DNA of 64,000 nt from RPQJ01 sp963706535 (GTDB lineage: Bacteria; Pseudomonadota; Gammaproteobacteria; Steroidobacterales; Steroidobacteraceae): contig CAVPMU010000003.1 in the NCBI GenBank assembly GCA_963706535.1, positions 235,955 to 299,954 of the forward strand. The letters are read 5' to 3'. Under the pieces are notes generated by a model that worked only from the letters and a program-made list of their open reading frames with translations, was not told where the DNA came from and made no database searches. Numbering within the stretch: the stretch's first letter is position 1; each line of letters starts with the position of its first letter. Below are positions 16,337-24,358 of this stretch, piece after piece. The position numbers and the translations under genes were made by a program.

Positions 16337-16757
16337 TCGGACGGCCGGGTACGGATCTGTCCCCGCGCAACCAGTGCCAGCTGTCCATCGCGTCGAAGGC
16401 GAGGCTTATGCCGTTCACCGCGAGCAGCAGCAGTACCAATGCTCGCTCGACGCCTCCAAGCGGCACCGGGCCGACGCGCTCGGCCCAACGCAGCATCAGC
16501 AGGATCTGCAGCGGACCCCAGATCAACAGGTGCGGCACCGACATCAGGCGGCTCATGCCGCGCTCGAACCACATGATCGGCAGGTTGGTCGCAACCACGG
16601 CCAGCGCGGCCACGGCGGCGATGCGCCCCGCCCACGTGTCGAGCAAGGTGAATGCCAGCGCGTTGGCCGGGACGAGGATCAAAGCGACCCAGGCCGGCAA
16701 GGCGCGGTACGAGCCCCAGATCTGCGCCAGGTGGCCGCCGGTGCTTGCATCACCCAT
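16332..16757 (-). CDS. Small four-helix membrane protein of the arsenosugar cluster
   Basis: A 141-residue protein with four predicted membrane segments (about 24-42, 46-65, 80-95 and 105-122) and a short charged tail ending in GDRSVPGRPT. I do not recognise a named family. It overlaps the end of the glycosyltransferase gene by eight bases and its stop lies within the arsM promoter-like motif, so it is the last gene of the arsS-led operon. By position it may help export or membrane-link the product; that is inference only. Confidence 0.7.
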   Translation of the reverse strand: MGDASTGGHLAQIWGSYRALPAWVALILVPANALAFTLLDTWAGRIAAVAALAVVATNLPIMWFERGMSRLMSVPHLLIWGPLQILLMLRWAERVGPVPLGGVERALVLLLLAVNGISLAFDAMDSWHWLRGDRSVPGRPT

Positions 16758-17406
16758 GGGACAGTCCTGCGGCCGCGGAGCTTCCCGTTTGATGCGCGTC
16801 GCGCCAGTCGCCCGGCAACCACCTCAGGTCGGCGGGCTCGTCGATATCGTGCAGCATGTCGCCGATCGCGAGACTCCAGCCGAGCCCGCGAATGCGTTCG
16901 ATGGTCCGGGCGGCCACCTCGGCGGTACTCCACCGCATCGGTTCGAATGGCCGAGGGTGGAACTGCCGCATGCCGAGCAGCGCATAGCCGCCGTCGTACG
17001 TGGGCACCAGGACGGCATCCGAGCGCTCGAGATGGGCGGCCGCACTGCGCAAGGCATTCGCGTCGAGCTGCGGGCAGTCCGTGCCGATCAGCAGGAGGTA
17101 GTCGCCGGACGCCGTGGCGCGCGCCGCCGCTTGCGACATGCGTGCGCCCAGGTCGCCCTCCGGCTGTGCCGTCCAGGTGATGCCCTCCAGCGGCAGCAGG
17201 CCCTGCCAGTCCGGGTCCGACGGCCGGGGGGTCACGCAGAGCTCGACCGGACCGACCGCCGCCGCCTGCGCCTCCCGCAGCGCGTGCAGCAACATGCGAC
17301 GCGCCAGTCGTGCGGACTGCTCGGCACCCAGCGCCGGAATCAACCGCGTCTTGGCCAATCCGGCCACCGGCGCTTTGGCGAAAATGACGATACGGGTCGT
17401 CGTCAA
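16750..17406 (-). CDS. TIGR04282-type arsenosugar glycosyltransferase
   Basis: A 218-residue protein with the intact family signature: IVIFAKAPVAGLAKTRLIPALG at the N-terminus, LIGTDCPQLDANAL in the middle and PTYDGGYALLGMR for the second acidic site, ending with GWSLAIGDMLHDIDEPADL. The family (formerly rSAM/selenodomain-associated transferase 1) is a nucleotide-sugar transferase found with ArsS. The only sensible start is TTG at 17406, whose last two bases overlap the upstream TGA (TTGA). This mirrors the ATGA couplings of its neighbours. Upstream extension would run into the preceding gene. Confidence 0.85.
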   Translation of the reverse strand: MTTTRIVIFAKAPVAGLAKTRLIPALGAEQSARLARRMLLHALREAQAAAVGPVELCVTPRPSDPDWQGLLPLEGITWTAQPEGDLGARMSQAAARATASGDYLLLIGTDCPQLDANALRSAAAHLERSDAVLVPTYDGGYALLGMRQFHPRPFEPMRWSTAEVAARTIERIRGLGWSLAIGDMLHDIDEPADLRWLPGDWRDAHQTGSSAAAGLSHG

Positions 17407-18077
17407 CGGTACTGCCTCGCAAGATCGGCCGGAGACGCGCCGAACCAGTAGGCGAGACGCAGGCGCCACATCAGCAGGATCGTGCGCATGGCACCCCGGG
17501 CCTGCCACCGGCGCGCCGAGGTCAGCACTGGCCGGCGTATGCACGCCGGGCGCGTCAGCCTGCGCAGCCGACTCGTGATCTCTACGTCCTCCATGAGCGG
17601 CTGGTCTGGAAAGCCGCCGACGGAGTCAAAGGCCACGCGGGTCATGAACAGCGCCTGGTCGCCCGTTGCAATGCCGCTCAGGCGCGAGCGCAGGTTCATC
17701 CCGAATGCGGTGGCGTCCATGATCCAGGTGCGGACGTCGAATTCGACGTCGAAGCGGCCCCAGGCATGCCGGCCACCCAGCAGCGCCGCTTCCACCAACG
17801 GTACGGCGCCGTCGGGCAGCCGGGTATCCGCGTGCAGGAACAGCAACACGTCACCGCGCGCTGCGGCCGCGCCCACGTTCATCTGTCGTGCGCGGCCCGG
17901 ATCCGCGCGAACGACCTGGAAGCCGGCACAGGTCGCGATGGCCGCGCTGCCGTCCTCGCTGTCGCCGTCCACGATCACGACTTGCGCGCCGCTGCGCCGC
18001 AGCGGCAGCAGGTGCCCGAGCAGCCCCGGCAGGACCGGCGCCTCATTGAGCATCGGGACGATGATGGAAATATTCAT
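17403..18077 (-). CDS. TIGR04283-type arsenosugar glycosyltransferase (GT2 fold)
   Basis: A 224-residue family-2 glycosyltransferase: ISIIVPMLNEAPVLPGLL at the N-terminus, VIVDGDSEDGSAAIA for the nucleotide-binding Asp, a DXD-like LFLHADTRLP, and the acceptor-site GGFPDQPLMEDVEITSRLRR. This corresponds to the former rSAM/selenodomain-associated transferase 2 and belongs with arsM, arsS and the TIGR04282 enzyme. Its start overlaps the DUF547 stop by four bases. It probably adds a sugar or moves a deoxyribosyl-arsenical; the exact step is not settled in the literature I know. Confidence 0.87.
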   Translation of the reverse strand: MNISIIVPMLNEAPVLPGLLGHLLPLRRSGAQVVIVDGDSEDGSAAIATCAGFQVVRADPGRARQMNVGAAAARGDVLLFLHADTRLPDGAVPLVEAALLGGRHAWGRFDVEFDVRTWIMDATAFGMNLRSRLSGIATGDQALFMTRVAFDSVGGFPDQPLMEDVEITSRLRRLTRPACIRRPVLTSARRWQARGAMRTILLMWRLRLAYWFGASPADLARQYR

Positions 18078-18880
18078 GGCACTCGGTTGAGCCGCCAGTC
18101 GTAATCGAGGAATTCGATCTCGATCTCGCCCCGTGCCAGCTGCTGGCGCCGCGCGGCATCGAGTCCCAGCGCGTCGCCGTACGACGCGAGGAAGGCACCG
18201 AGGTTGCGTGCGCCACGCCAGCCTGCCTCAAAGTCCTCGCGGTACCAATTGAAGATGCTGGACACCTGCAGCGACTCGCCACTCGCGCGGTTCCTGGTGC
18301 GATCCGAGAGGAATTGACGGGTGGCCTCCTCGAGCTGCGCCTCCAGTCGCACCGCGACGTAGGCCTCGCGTCGCAGCGCCGGGCAGCCGACGCTCGCGCA
18401 ATTGACGGCAAAGTGGATGCGTGGCTCCCGGTAGCGACCCGAGCCACGGATGAGCTCGTGCTCGATGTCGTCGAGAGAGCGCGTTTCACCCAGCAGCGGT
18501 ACGAACCGCTTCTTCCATGGTGACTGCAACAGGGATCCGAGGTCACGGATCGAAGCGATCTTCGGGTCGGCGCGTACGATTAGTTCGACGGTCCAGGCAT
18601 TGTAGGCGTTGATCAGGAACGCGAGCTGCTCCGGCGCCGGCCAGCGATCGAACTCGGCGCGCGACACGGCCGACGTGGCCGCCAGGTACCGGACCAACTG
18701 GGTGCGGTCGCGGCTGATGCCCGCGTAGTCCACCTGCGTGGCCTGTCCGCCGCGCAACTCCACGACGTGACGCTGCAGCAGCGCGTCCCACGGACCGTGG
18801 TCAAGCGCCGCGGCCCGGGCCGGTTGCACGGCAAGGAGGGCCAGCAGAACGGTCAACGCAGTGCGGAGCATGGCCGTCAT
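18074..18880 (-). CDS. DUF547 periplasmic protein
   Basis: A 268-residue secreted protein. The signal peptide is MTAMLRTALTVLLALLAVQP-ARA (1-23). The DUF547 domain follows, with FDRWPAPEQLAFLINAYNAW, SLLQSPWKKRFVPLLGETR, LDDIEHELIR and the strictly conserved RIHFAVNCASVGCPALRREA. DUF547 proteins are frequent in arsenosugar clusters and near VTT-domain oxidoreductases; the biochemical role is unknown. It is coupled by ATGA overlaps to both neighbours. The start at 18880 is chosen for the signal peptide and the four-base overlap. Confidence 0.88.
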   Translation of the reverse strand: MTAMLRTALTVLLALLAVQPARAAALDHGPWDALLQRHVVELRGGQATQVDYAGISRDRTQLVRYLAATSAVSRAEFDRWPAPEQLAFLINAYNAWTVELIVRADPKIASIRDLGSLLQSPWKKRFVPLLGETRSLDDIEHELIRGSGRYREPRIHFAVNCASVGCPALRREAYVAVRLEAQLEEATRQFLSDRTRNRASGESLQVSSIFNWYREDFEAGWRGARNLGAFLASYGDALGLDAARRQQLARGEIEIEFLDYDWRLNRVP

Positions 18881-21030
18881 CCCAGTTTCCATGCGTGATA
18901 GCGCTCGAGCCATGCAAGTACGCGCGCTGGCGCGTGTGCCCGCTTCCACTCGCCGGCCACGTACTTGTTGGACTCGGCCAGCGTGGGATAGGTGTGGATG
19001 GTGCCGAGGATCTTGTTCAGCCCGAGCCCATGGCGCATCGCGAGCACCATTTCCGCCAGCAGATCGCCGGCATGCTCGCCGACGATGGTCACTCCGAGGA
19101 TGCGGTCCTTGCCGGGCACCGTCAGCACCTTGACGAACCCGTGGGCGGCGCCGTCGGCAATGGCCCGGTCGAGATCGTCGATGCCGTAGCGGGTCACCTC
19201 GTACGCGATGCCGCGCTCCTTCGCCTCCTGCTCGTTCAGCCCGACCCGCGCCACCTCCGGGTCGATGAACGTGGTCCACGGCACGACGGTGTAGTCGGCC
19301 TTGAAGCGCTTGAGGTCGCCGAACAAGGCATTGACCGACGCGTACCACGCCTGATGCGCCGCGGTATGCGTGAATTGAAAGGGCCCCGCCACGTCGCCGG
19401 CCGCGAGGATGTTGGGGTACAGGGTCTGCAAGTATTCGTTGGTCACGACCGTACGCTCGGTGGGGATGCCGAGGTCCTCGAGTCCATAGCCCGTGAGGCG
19501 CGCCACGCGACCCACCGCACAGACCAGCGCGTCGAACTCGATGCGCCGCTCGACGCCGCCGTGCTCGACCACGAGGAATTTATGCTCGTCATCTCGCTCG
19601 CAGCGGAGGGCCTTGTGTCCTGTCAGCACCGCAACGCCATCGCGCTCGAGCGCGGCCTTCGCCAGCACCGAAACCTCCTCGTCCTCGCGGATCATGATTC
19701 GCGGTGCCATCTCGACCTGGGTGACCTCGGAGCCGAGCCGGGCGAAGCTCTGTGCCAGCTCGCAACCGATCGGCCCGCCGCCGAGCACGACGAGCCGGCG
19801 CGGCGGATCATCGAGCTTCGCGAACTCGTCCCACAGGGTGTCGCTCGTCACGTAGCCCACCTCGTCGAGCCCGGGCAGCGGCGGCACGAACGGGCGCGCG
19901 CCGGCGGCAATGACGATGCTGCGCGTCGTCAGGCGGCACGTGCCGCCGTCGTTGAGCGCAATCTCGACCGTCCACGGATCGACGACGCGGGCGTAGCCCT
20001 GCAGCACTTCCACGCCGAGCGATGTGTAGCGCTCGACACTGTCGTGCGGCTCGACCGCGCGAATGACCTCGTGCACGCGTTGCATTACCTTGCGGAAGCT
20101 GAACTGCGGCGTGGTGACTTCGAGGCCGTAGTGCCCGGCGTGGCGCATGGAGTGCGCCAGGCGCGCGCTCTTGATCAGCGCCTTGCTCGGCACGCAGCCA
20201 TAGTTCAGGCAGTCGCCGCCCATCTTGTGGGCTTCCACTAGAGTCACTTTGGCCTTGACGGCCGCCGCGATGTACGCCGAGACGAGTCCCGCAGCCCCGG
20301 CCCCGATCACGACGACGTTGCGATCGAATCTCGCGGGGTTTTTCCATTTTGCGTAGACGCGGCGGCCCTGTAACCAGGCGAGCAGACGCTCCGCGAGCAG
20401 CGGGAACACACCGAGCAGCACGAACGAGAGCAGCAGCCCCGGGGAGAGAATCCCCGACAACGAGTCGATCTTCGCGAGCTGCGTTCCGGCGTTCACGAAG
20501 ACGATCGTGCCGGCCAGCATGCCGAGCTGGCTTACCCAGTAGAAAGTGCGGACCCGGACCGGCATCAGGCCCATTACGAGGTTGACGATGAAGAACGGGA
20601 AGATCGGCACCAGCCGCAGCGTGAACAGGTAGAACGCACCGTCGCGCACCATCCCTTCGTTGACCGACTTGAGCCGCTCGCCGAAGCGGCGCTGCACCGA
20701 GTCACGCAGCACGAAGCGCGAGGCGAGGAACGCCAGCGTCGCGCCGATGCTGGAGGCGAACGACACGAGTACGGTGCCCGTGACCAACCCGAACAGCGCG
20801 CCGGCTGCCAGCGTCATCACGGCGGCTCCGGGCAGCGACAACGCGGCCACCAGCACATAGACGACGAAGAACGCGGCGGCGACCAGCGCCGGCGAGGCCG
20901 AGCGCCACGTCTCGAAGCGGGCCTGGCTCGACTTCAGCGCGTCGAGGGTGAGCCACTGGTCGAGGTCGAAGGCGAAGAAGGCGATGATCAGCAGCAGAAT
21001 CGCGCCGACGATGACGAACCTGCGGCTCAT
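18877..21030 (-). CDS. VTT-domain membrane protein fused to a pyridine nucleotide-disulfide oxidoreductase
   Basis: A 717-residue fusion. Residues about 1-225 form a TVP38/TMEM64 (VTT, DedA-like) membrane module with several helices, including VLVAALSLPGAAVMTLAAGA and FTLRLVPIFPFFIVNLVMGL. Residues about 237-717 form an FAD/NAD(P)H oxidoreductase: NVVVIGAGAAGLVSAY for FAD, GGDCLNYGCVPSKALIK with the redox disulfide, VVLGGGPIGCELAQSF for NAD(P)H, and ILAAGDVAG. It resembles dihydrolipoamide dehydrogenase and mercuric reductase, but the C-terminal Cys pair of true MerA is absent (it ends ERYHAWKLG). It is coupled to arsS upstream and DUF547 downstream. Such fusions probably reduce a thiol or metalloid intermediate at the membrane. 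Confidence 0.88.
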   Translation of the reverse strand: MSRRFVIVGAILLLIIAFFAFDLDQWLTLDALKSSQARFETWRSASPALVAAAFFVVYVLVAALSLPGAAVMTLAAGALFGLVTGTVLVSFASSIGATLAFLASRFVLRDSVQRRFGERLKSVNEGMVRDGAFYLFTLRLVPIFPFFIVNLVMGLMPVRVRTFYWVSQLGMLAGTIVFVNAGTQLAKIDSLSGILSPGLLLSFVLLGVFPLLAERLLAWLQGRRVYAKWKNPARFDRNVVVIGAGAAGLVSAYIAAAVKAKVTLVEAHKMGGDCLNYGCVPSKALIKSARLAHSMRHAGHYGLEVTTPQFSFRKVMQRVHEVIRAVEPHDSVERYTSLGVEVLQGYARVVDPWTVEIALNDGGTCRLTTRSIVIAAGARPFVPPLPGLDEVGYVTSDTLWDEFAKLDDPPRRLVVLGGGPIGCELAQSFARLGSEVTQVEMAPRIMIREDEEVSVLAKAALERDGVAVLTGHKALRCERDDEHKFLVVEHGGVERRIEFDALVCAVGRVARLTGYGLEDLGIPTERTVVTNEYLQTLYPNILAAGDVAGPFQFTHTAAHQAWYASVNALFGDLKRFKADYTVVPWTTFIDPEVARVGLNEQEAKERGIAYEVTRYGIDDLDRAIADGAAHGFVKVLTVPGKDRILGVTIVGEHAGDLLAEMVLAMRHGLGLNKILGTIHTYPTLAESNKYVAGEWKRAHAPARVLAWLERYHAWKLG

Positions 21031-21992
21031 GCCTCACCCTTCAGTGCGCCGCCGCAACTGCTGCCCTGACCTGCAGTGCAGCCATAGCAGTGATCGGCCA
21101 CCACGATCGAGCCGCCGGCCGGGTCCGCCGTCAGCAGGTCACGCAGGCGCCGTCCACGGTCGCCAGCGACTGGCAGGCCGAGTTGCTGGTTGAAATCGCA
21201 GTCGTACAGGCGACCGCGCCAGTCCACGCTCACCAGGCTGCGGCACATCACGCCCTCGAGGTTGCCGGCGGCATAGTTCTCCTTGAGCAGGCACATGTAC
21301 GCCTCGAACCGGCCTTTCGATACCAGCATCGAACCGAAGCGCTGGATCGGCATGTTGGCGAGCACGAACAATCCATTGAATACGATGCCGAAGTGGCTCC
21401 ACAGCTCGCGCTTGTAATCCGCTTCGAGCTTGACCTGGTCGGGCGGCAACACCGGCCCCTGCGGGTTGTAGACGAGGTTCAGCGCCAGCCCGGAACCCTC
21501 GCGACCATAGCCCAGCGCGTTGAGCGTCTGCAGCGCTGCGATGCTCTTATCGAACACTCCCTTGCCACGCTGGCGATCGACGTTGTCGACCGAATAGCAC
21601 GGCAGCGAGGCCACGACCTCGACGCGATGACGGGCGAGGAACTGCGCGAGGTCCTCCTGGCCGGGCTCGAACAGGATCGTGAGGTTACAGCGGTCGATGA
21701 CCTTGAGGCCGAGGCGAGTCGCCTCCGTCACCAGCCAACGGAAACCGTCGTGCAGTTCGGGCGCGCCACCCGTCAGATCCAGCGTACGAACAGCCCGGGC
21801 CTTCACCACCGCGGGAATCAGTTCCAGCGTGTCACGGTCCATCATCTCGTTGCGGTTGGGCCCGGCGTTGACGTGGCAGTGCACGCAGCTCTGGTTGCAG
21901 CGGTAACCCAAATTGACCTGAAGGGTCTCGACAACCTGGCGCCGCAGCGCCGGAAAGTCGGTTGACCTGAGCAGGGGCAGTGTCGCGTTCAT
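21027..21992 (-). CDS. arsS: Radical SAM arsenosugar biosynthesis enzyme ArsS
   Basis: A 321-residue radical SAM protein. The iron-sulfur site is C32-NQS-C36-VH-C39 within VNLGYRCNQSCVHCHVNAGP, followed by DLTGGAPELHDGFRWLV. The C-terminus carries the ArsS-type Cys cluster HCYGCTAGQGSSCGGALKG. ArsS joins a 5'-deoxyadenosyl group to dimethylated arsenic. The start at 21992 (MNATLPLLRSTDFPALRRQ) is the family N-terminus; a longer frame to 22133 would include the promoter. It heads the operon arsS, VTT-FAD, DUF547, GT2, TIGR04282, membrane protein. The motif at 22044-22070 is its likely promoter. The terminal cysteines are normal codons, not selenocysteine. Confidence 0.92.
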   Translation of the reverse strand: MNATLPLLRSTDFPALRRQVVETLQVNLGYRCNQSCVHCHVNAGPNRNEMMDRDTLELIPAVVKARAVRTLDLTGGAPELHDGFRWLVTEATRLGLKVIDRCNLTILFEPGQEDLAQFLARHRVEVVASLPCYSVDNVDRQRGKGVFDKSIAALQTLNALGYGREGSGLALNLVYNPQGPVLPPDQVKLEADYKRELWSHFGIVFNGLFVLANMPIQRFGSMLVSKGRFEAYMCLLKENYAAGNLEGVMCRSLVSVDWRGRLYDCDFNQQLGLPVAGDRGRRLRDLLTADPAGGSIVVADHCYGCTAGQGSSCGGALKGEA

Positions 21993-22043
21993 GAGGCTCC
22001 CGAATCGTCGCGTTCGATGGCGATGTTGTGTCGCATCCTGCTC

Positions 22044-22070
22044 TGTCGCACCCGGTGTCCGGTTCTTACA
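22044..22070 (-). promoter_or_regulatory. Putative ECF promoter of arsS
   Basis: TGTAAGAA (22070-22063, minus strand), 14 bases, CGACA (22048-22044). It stands back to back with the plus-strand copy at 22105, with 34 bases between the two first boxes. The arsS start is about 50 bases downstream. Confidence 0.7.
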
Positions 22071-22104
22071 GCGCCGGCGAGACCCGGGCCGGCCGCCCGA
22101 GCGC

Positions 22105-22131
22105 CGTAAGAAAGCCGGCCGGTGTCCGACC
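22105..22131 (+). promoter_or_regulatory. Putative ECF promoter of the glutaredoxin gene
   Basis: CGTAAGAA (22105-22112), 14 bases, CGACC (22127-22131). It is divergent from the arsS copy. The ATG of the glutaredoxin gene is 32 bases downstream of the second box. Confidence 0.7.
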
Positions 22132-22163
22132 ATTGGTCAATGAATCGCCAGCAGGAGCCGACC

Positions 22164-22421
22164 ATGACCGACATCACGATCTACGGCACGCGTTACTGCC
22201 CTTACTGCCACGAAGCCGAGAACCACCTTCGCAGCAAGGGCCGCGCTGACATCCGACGCATTCCGGTCGACACCGACATCGCGGCTCGCGAGGAGATGAC
22301 CCAGCGTACGGGCCGGCGCACCGTACCGCAGATCTTCATTGGCGATACGCATGTCGGCGGCTACGACGATCTCGTGCGACTCGACCGGGCAGGCGGCCTC
22401 GATCAATTGCTGCGAGAGTAG
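22164..22421 (+). CDS. Glutaredoxin
   Basis: An 85-residue dithiol glutaredoxin. The redox site C12-P-Y-C15 lies in ITIYGTRYCPYCHEAE, the cis-Pro loop is RRTVPQIFI, and the glutathione-binding GGYDDL follows at the expected distance. It reduces disulfides and glutathione mixed disulfides in the cytoplasm and can supply electrons for arsenate or arsenical reduction. The start at 22164 is preceded by AGGAG at 22153. It is the first gene after an ECF-type promoter divergent from arsS, which ties it to the arsenic response; the papain-like gene follows nine bases later. Confidence 0.93.
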   Translation: MTDITIYGTRYCPYCHEAENHLRSKGRADIRRIPVDTDIAAREEMTQRTGRRTVPQIFIGDTHVGGYDDLVRLDRAGGLDQLLRE

Positions 22422-22430
22422 GGGGTCACC

Positions 22431-23207
22431 ATGAACGGCCTGCTGGCAGGCATCGGGCGGCGGCTCGCGACTTACCTGAGCACACGGACTCACGTCCACG
22501 GCCTGGGGCGGCCGTCGCGGCCCGAGGAGCTTCTCGGGGCACTTCGGCCCGGCGACGTCCTGTTGGTCGAAGGCCAGACCCGGGTCAGCACGGCGATCAA
22601 GTTCCTGACTCAGTCCACCTGGTCACACGCGGCACTGTACGTCGGCCCGCACCTCGCCAGGGACGGCGGACCCGACGATCACTGCTTCATCGAAGCAGAC
22701 ATCAAGGAAGGGGTGCGCAGCACGACGGTCGACGAGTACGCCGGGCTCAACACCCGGATCTGCCGGCCGGTCGGACTGAGCCCGCCTGAGTGCATGACCG
22801 TCGTCGACTACGCGATCTCGCGCCTCGGGCACAAGTACGACCTGCGCCACGTTTTCGACCTCGCCCGCTATCTGCTGCCGACACCACCCGTCCCGACACG
22901 TTTTCGCCGCAGGATGATCGCGCTGGGCAGCAGGGACCCGACGCGCGCGATCTGCTCGACCCTGATTGCGCTCGCGTTCCAGTCGATCCGCTACCCGATC
23001 CTGCCCGACGTCGAGTTCCAGGATGCTGACAAGCCGAACTGCCCGGGGTGTGTCGAAGAGGTTCTGCACTTACGGCACCACACGCTGTTCGTGCCGCGGG
23101 ACTTCAACGTCTCACCCTACTTCGAAGTGGTCAAGCCAACGCTCGCAGGCAGCTTCGATTTCCGCAGCCTGAGGTGGAGTGACGCCGCTGCGCCTCGCGT
23201 CGCCTGA
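22431..23207 (+). CDS. Permuted papain-like (YiiX/YaeF, NlpC/P60-related) protein
   Basis: A 258-residue protein resembling YiiX/YebB-type permuted papain-like hydrolases. It has LRPGDVLLVEGQTRVSTAIK near residue 38, a catalytic-type His in TWSHAALYVG (about 66), and a Cys in the later helix TRAICSTLIALAF (about 180). Members are thought to cleave amide or ester bonds of cell-wall or lipid substrates, but no substrate is established. It lies nine bases after the glutaredoxin stop, so it should be expressed from the same promoter. No clear signal peptide is seen. Confidence 0.8.
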   Translation: MNGLLAGIGRRLATYLSTRTHVHGLGRPSRPEELLGALRPGDVLLVEGQTRVSTAIKFLTQSTWSHAALYVGPHLARDGGPDDHCFIEADIKEGVRSTTVDEYAGLNTRICRPVGLSPPECMTVVDYAISRLGHKYDLRHVFDLARYLLPTPPVPTRFRRRMIALGSRDPTRAICSTLIALAFQSIRYPILPDVEFQDADKPNCPGCVEEVLHLRHHTLFVPRDFNVSPYFEVVKPTLAGSFDFRSLRWSDAAAPRVA

Positions 23208-23243
23208 GCCGCCGGGTGCCCTCGGGAGGGGTAGGATGCGCCA

Positions 23244-24101
23244 ATGTACGGTGCGGTCGGTTTTGCGCTGCTCAGCCTGCTGTTCGCCGGGCTGAACGAC
23301 GTCGTCTTCAAGCGCTATTCGGCGCAGAGTAGCTCGCGTGGCGCGCTGGTGTTCGGGATCGGCGTGGTCTGGCTGCTGCTCCAGTCCGTCAGCTTGCTGG
23401 TTGCGGGACGGATGCCGGTGGCCGATTCAACGACGCTCGGCTTTGGAGTGCTGGCGGGACTCACTCTCGCCGCCTCGAACATGCTGCTGATCGAAAGCCT
23501 GACCCACATCGAGGTCAGCGCCGCCTCAACGATCTATCGACTCAACACGCTTGGCGTGGTCCTGCTCTCGGTCCTGTTCCTCCACGAGGCATTCGGGCCA
23601 GCAAAAGCGGCGGGAATCGGCGCGGGGGTGCTGGCCGTGGTGCTGCTGGTGGATCGTTCGCGCGCGGCGGATATCGCCGGGAATCCGGGAGTGCCTTTCG
23701 GGATCGTGATCCTGGCCTCGTTGCTACGGGCGGTCTATGGCGTGGTTTCCAAGGCGGGGCTGAACCTTGGGGCGGACGCAGACACCTTGCTGCTCCTGGC
23801 CGCAGGGTCGTGGGTGATCGGTGGCGCCCTCTATGCACTCCTGCGTGAGGGTCGACTTCGCCTCACGGGCAAGAAGGCAGCCTATGCGGTGCTCTCGGGA
23901 CTGCTGGTCTACCTGATCGTAAATTTCCTGATCGCCGCCGTGGCACGAGGCGAAGCCAGTGTGGTGATCCCGATCGCGAACCAGAGCTTCGTCGCAGCAA
24001 TGCTGATCTCGGTCGTACTGGGCATGGAGCAACTGTCCGCCCGGAAGATCGCCGCCGTCGCTTGTGCGACGTCGGCCATCTGGCTACTGGCCCTGCACTA
24101 G
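23244..24101 (+). CDS. EamA/DMT-family transporter
   Basis: A 285-residue, highly hydrophobic protein with about ten membrane helices in two EamA halves. Typical pieces are LTLAASNMLLIESLTHIEVSAASTIYRLN at the end of the first half and NFLIAAVARGEASVVIPIANQSFVAAMLIS at the end of the second. DMT transporters export small metabolites. It is 36 bases downstream of the papain-like gene, in line with the glutaredoxin operon, so it is a candidate exporter for an island product. Specificity cannot be predicted. Confidence 0.87.
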   Translation: MYGAVGFALLSLLFAGLNDVVFKRYSAQSSSRGALVFGIGVVWLLLQSVSLLVAGRMPVADSTTLGFGVLAGLTLAASNMLLIESLTHIEVSAASTIYRLNTLGVVLLSVLFLHEAFGPAKAAGIGAGVLAVVLLVDRSRAADIAGNPGVPFGIVILASLLRAVYGVVSKAGLNLGADADTLLLLAAGSWVIGGALYALLREGRLRLTGKKAAYAVLSGLLVYLIVNFLIAAVARGEASVVIPIANQSFVAAMLISVVLGMEQLSARKIAAVACATSAIWLLALH

Positions 24102-24136
24102 AAAGCGACCAGGCGATCGCCGTGTCCAGAGCCCGG

Positions 24137-24358
24137 TCACTGGCCTCGGTCGGGGTCCGAGTCCCCGGGGCGGTCCGACGGCACATTCGCTTGAGCCAGC
24201 TTGCGCATCGCTGCCCGGATCGTGGTCATCTGGACCTCGAACTTTCGACATGCCGAACACATGGTCAGGTGCATGCGCAGCGACATGCGCTCCTGCAGCC
24301 CCAGCGGACGCTCGTGAGAATCCGAGACGAGTCGCGTGACTTCGCTGCAGCTCAGCAT
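24137..24358 (-). CDS. Short zinc-finger (zf-HC2) anti-sigma factor
   Basis: A 73-residue soluble protein with the HLTMCSACRKFEVQM motif (His-x3-Cys-x2-Cys, about residues 30-44), the core of zinc-binding anti-sigma domains, followed by a helix (AAMRKLAQANV). It has no membrane segment. It overlaps the ECF sigma gene by seven bases and ends the operon FAD oxidoreductase-nrtS-sigma-anti-sigma. As I recall, Neisseria has a similar small zinc protein (MseR) with an ECF sigma beside a DUF692/DUF2063/DoxX cluster, so this pair is a plausible controller of bufferin genes. The start at 24358 fits the conserved length. Confidence 0.8.
   Translation of the reverse strand: MLSCSEVTRLVSDSHERPLGLQERMSLRMHLTMCSACRKFEVQMTTIRAAMRKLAQANVPSDRPGDSDPDRGQ

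Noticed and set aside
18877..21030. Calling the VTT-flavoprotein fusion a mercuric reductase MerA
   Set aside because: The catalytic disulfide is shared with many oxidoreductases, the MerA C-terminal Cys pair is missing, there is no N-terminal HMA domain, and it is not in the mer operon.
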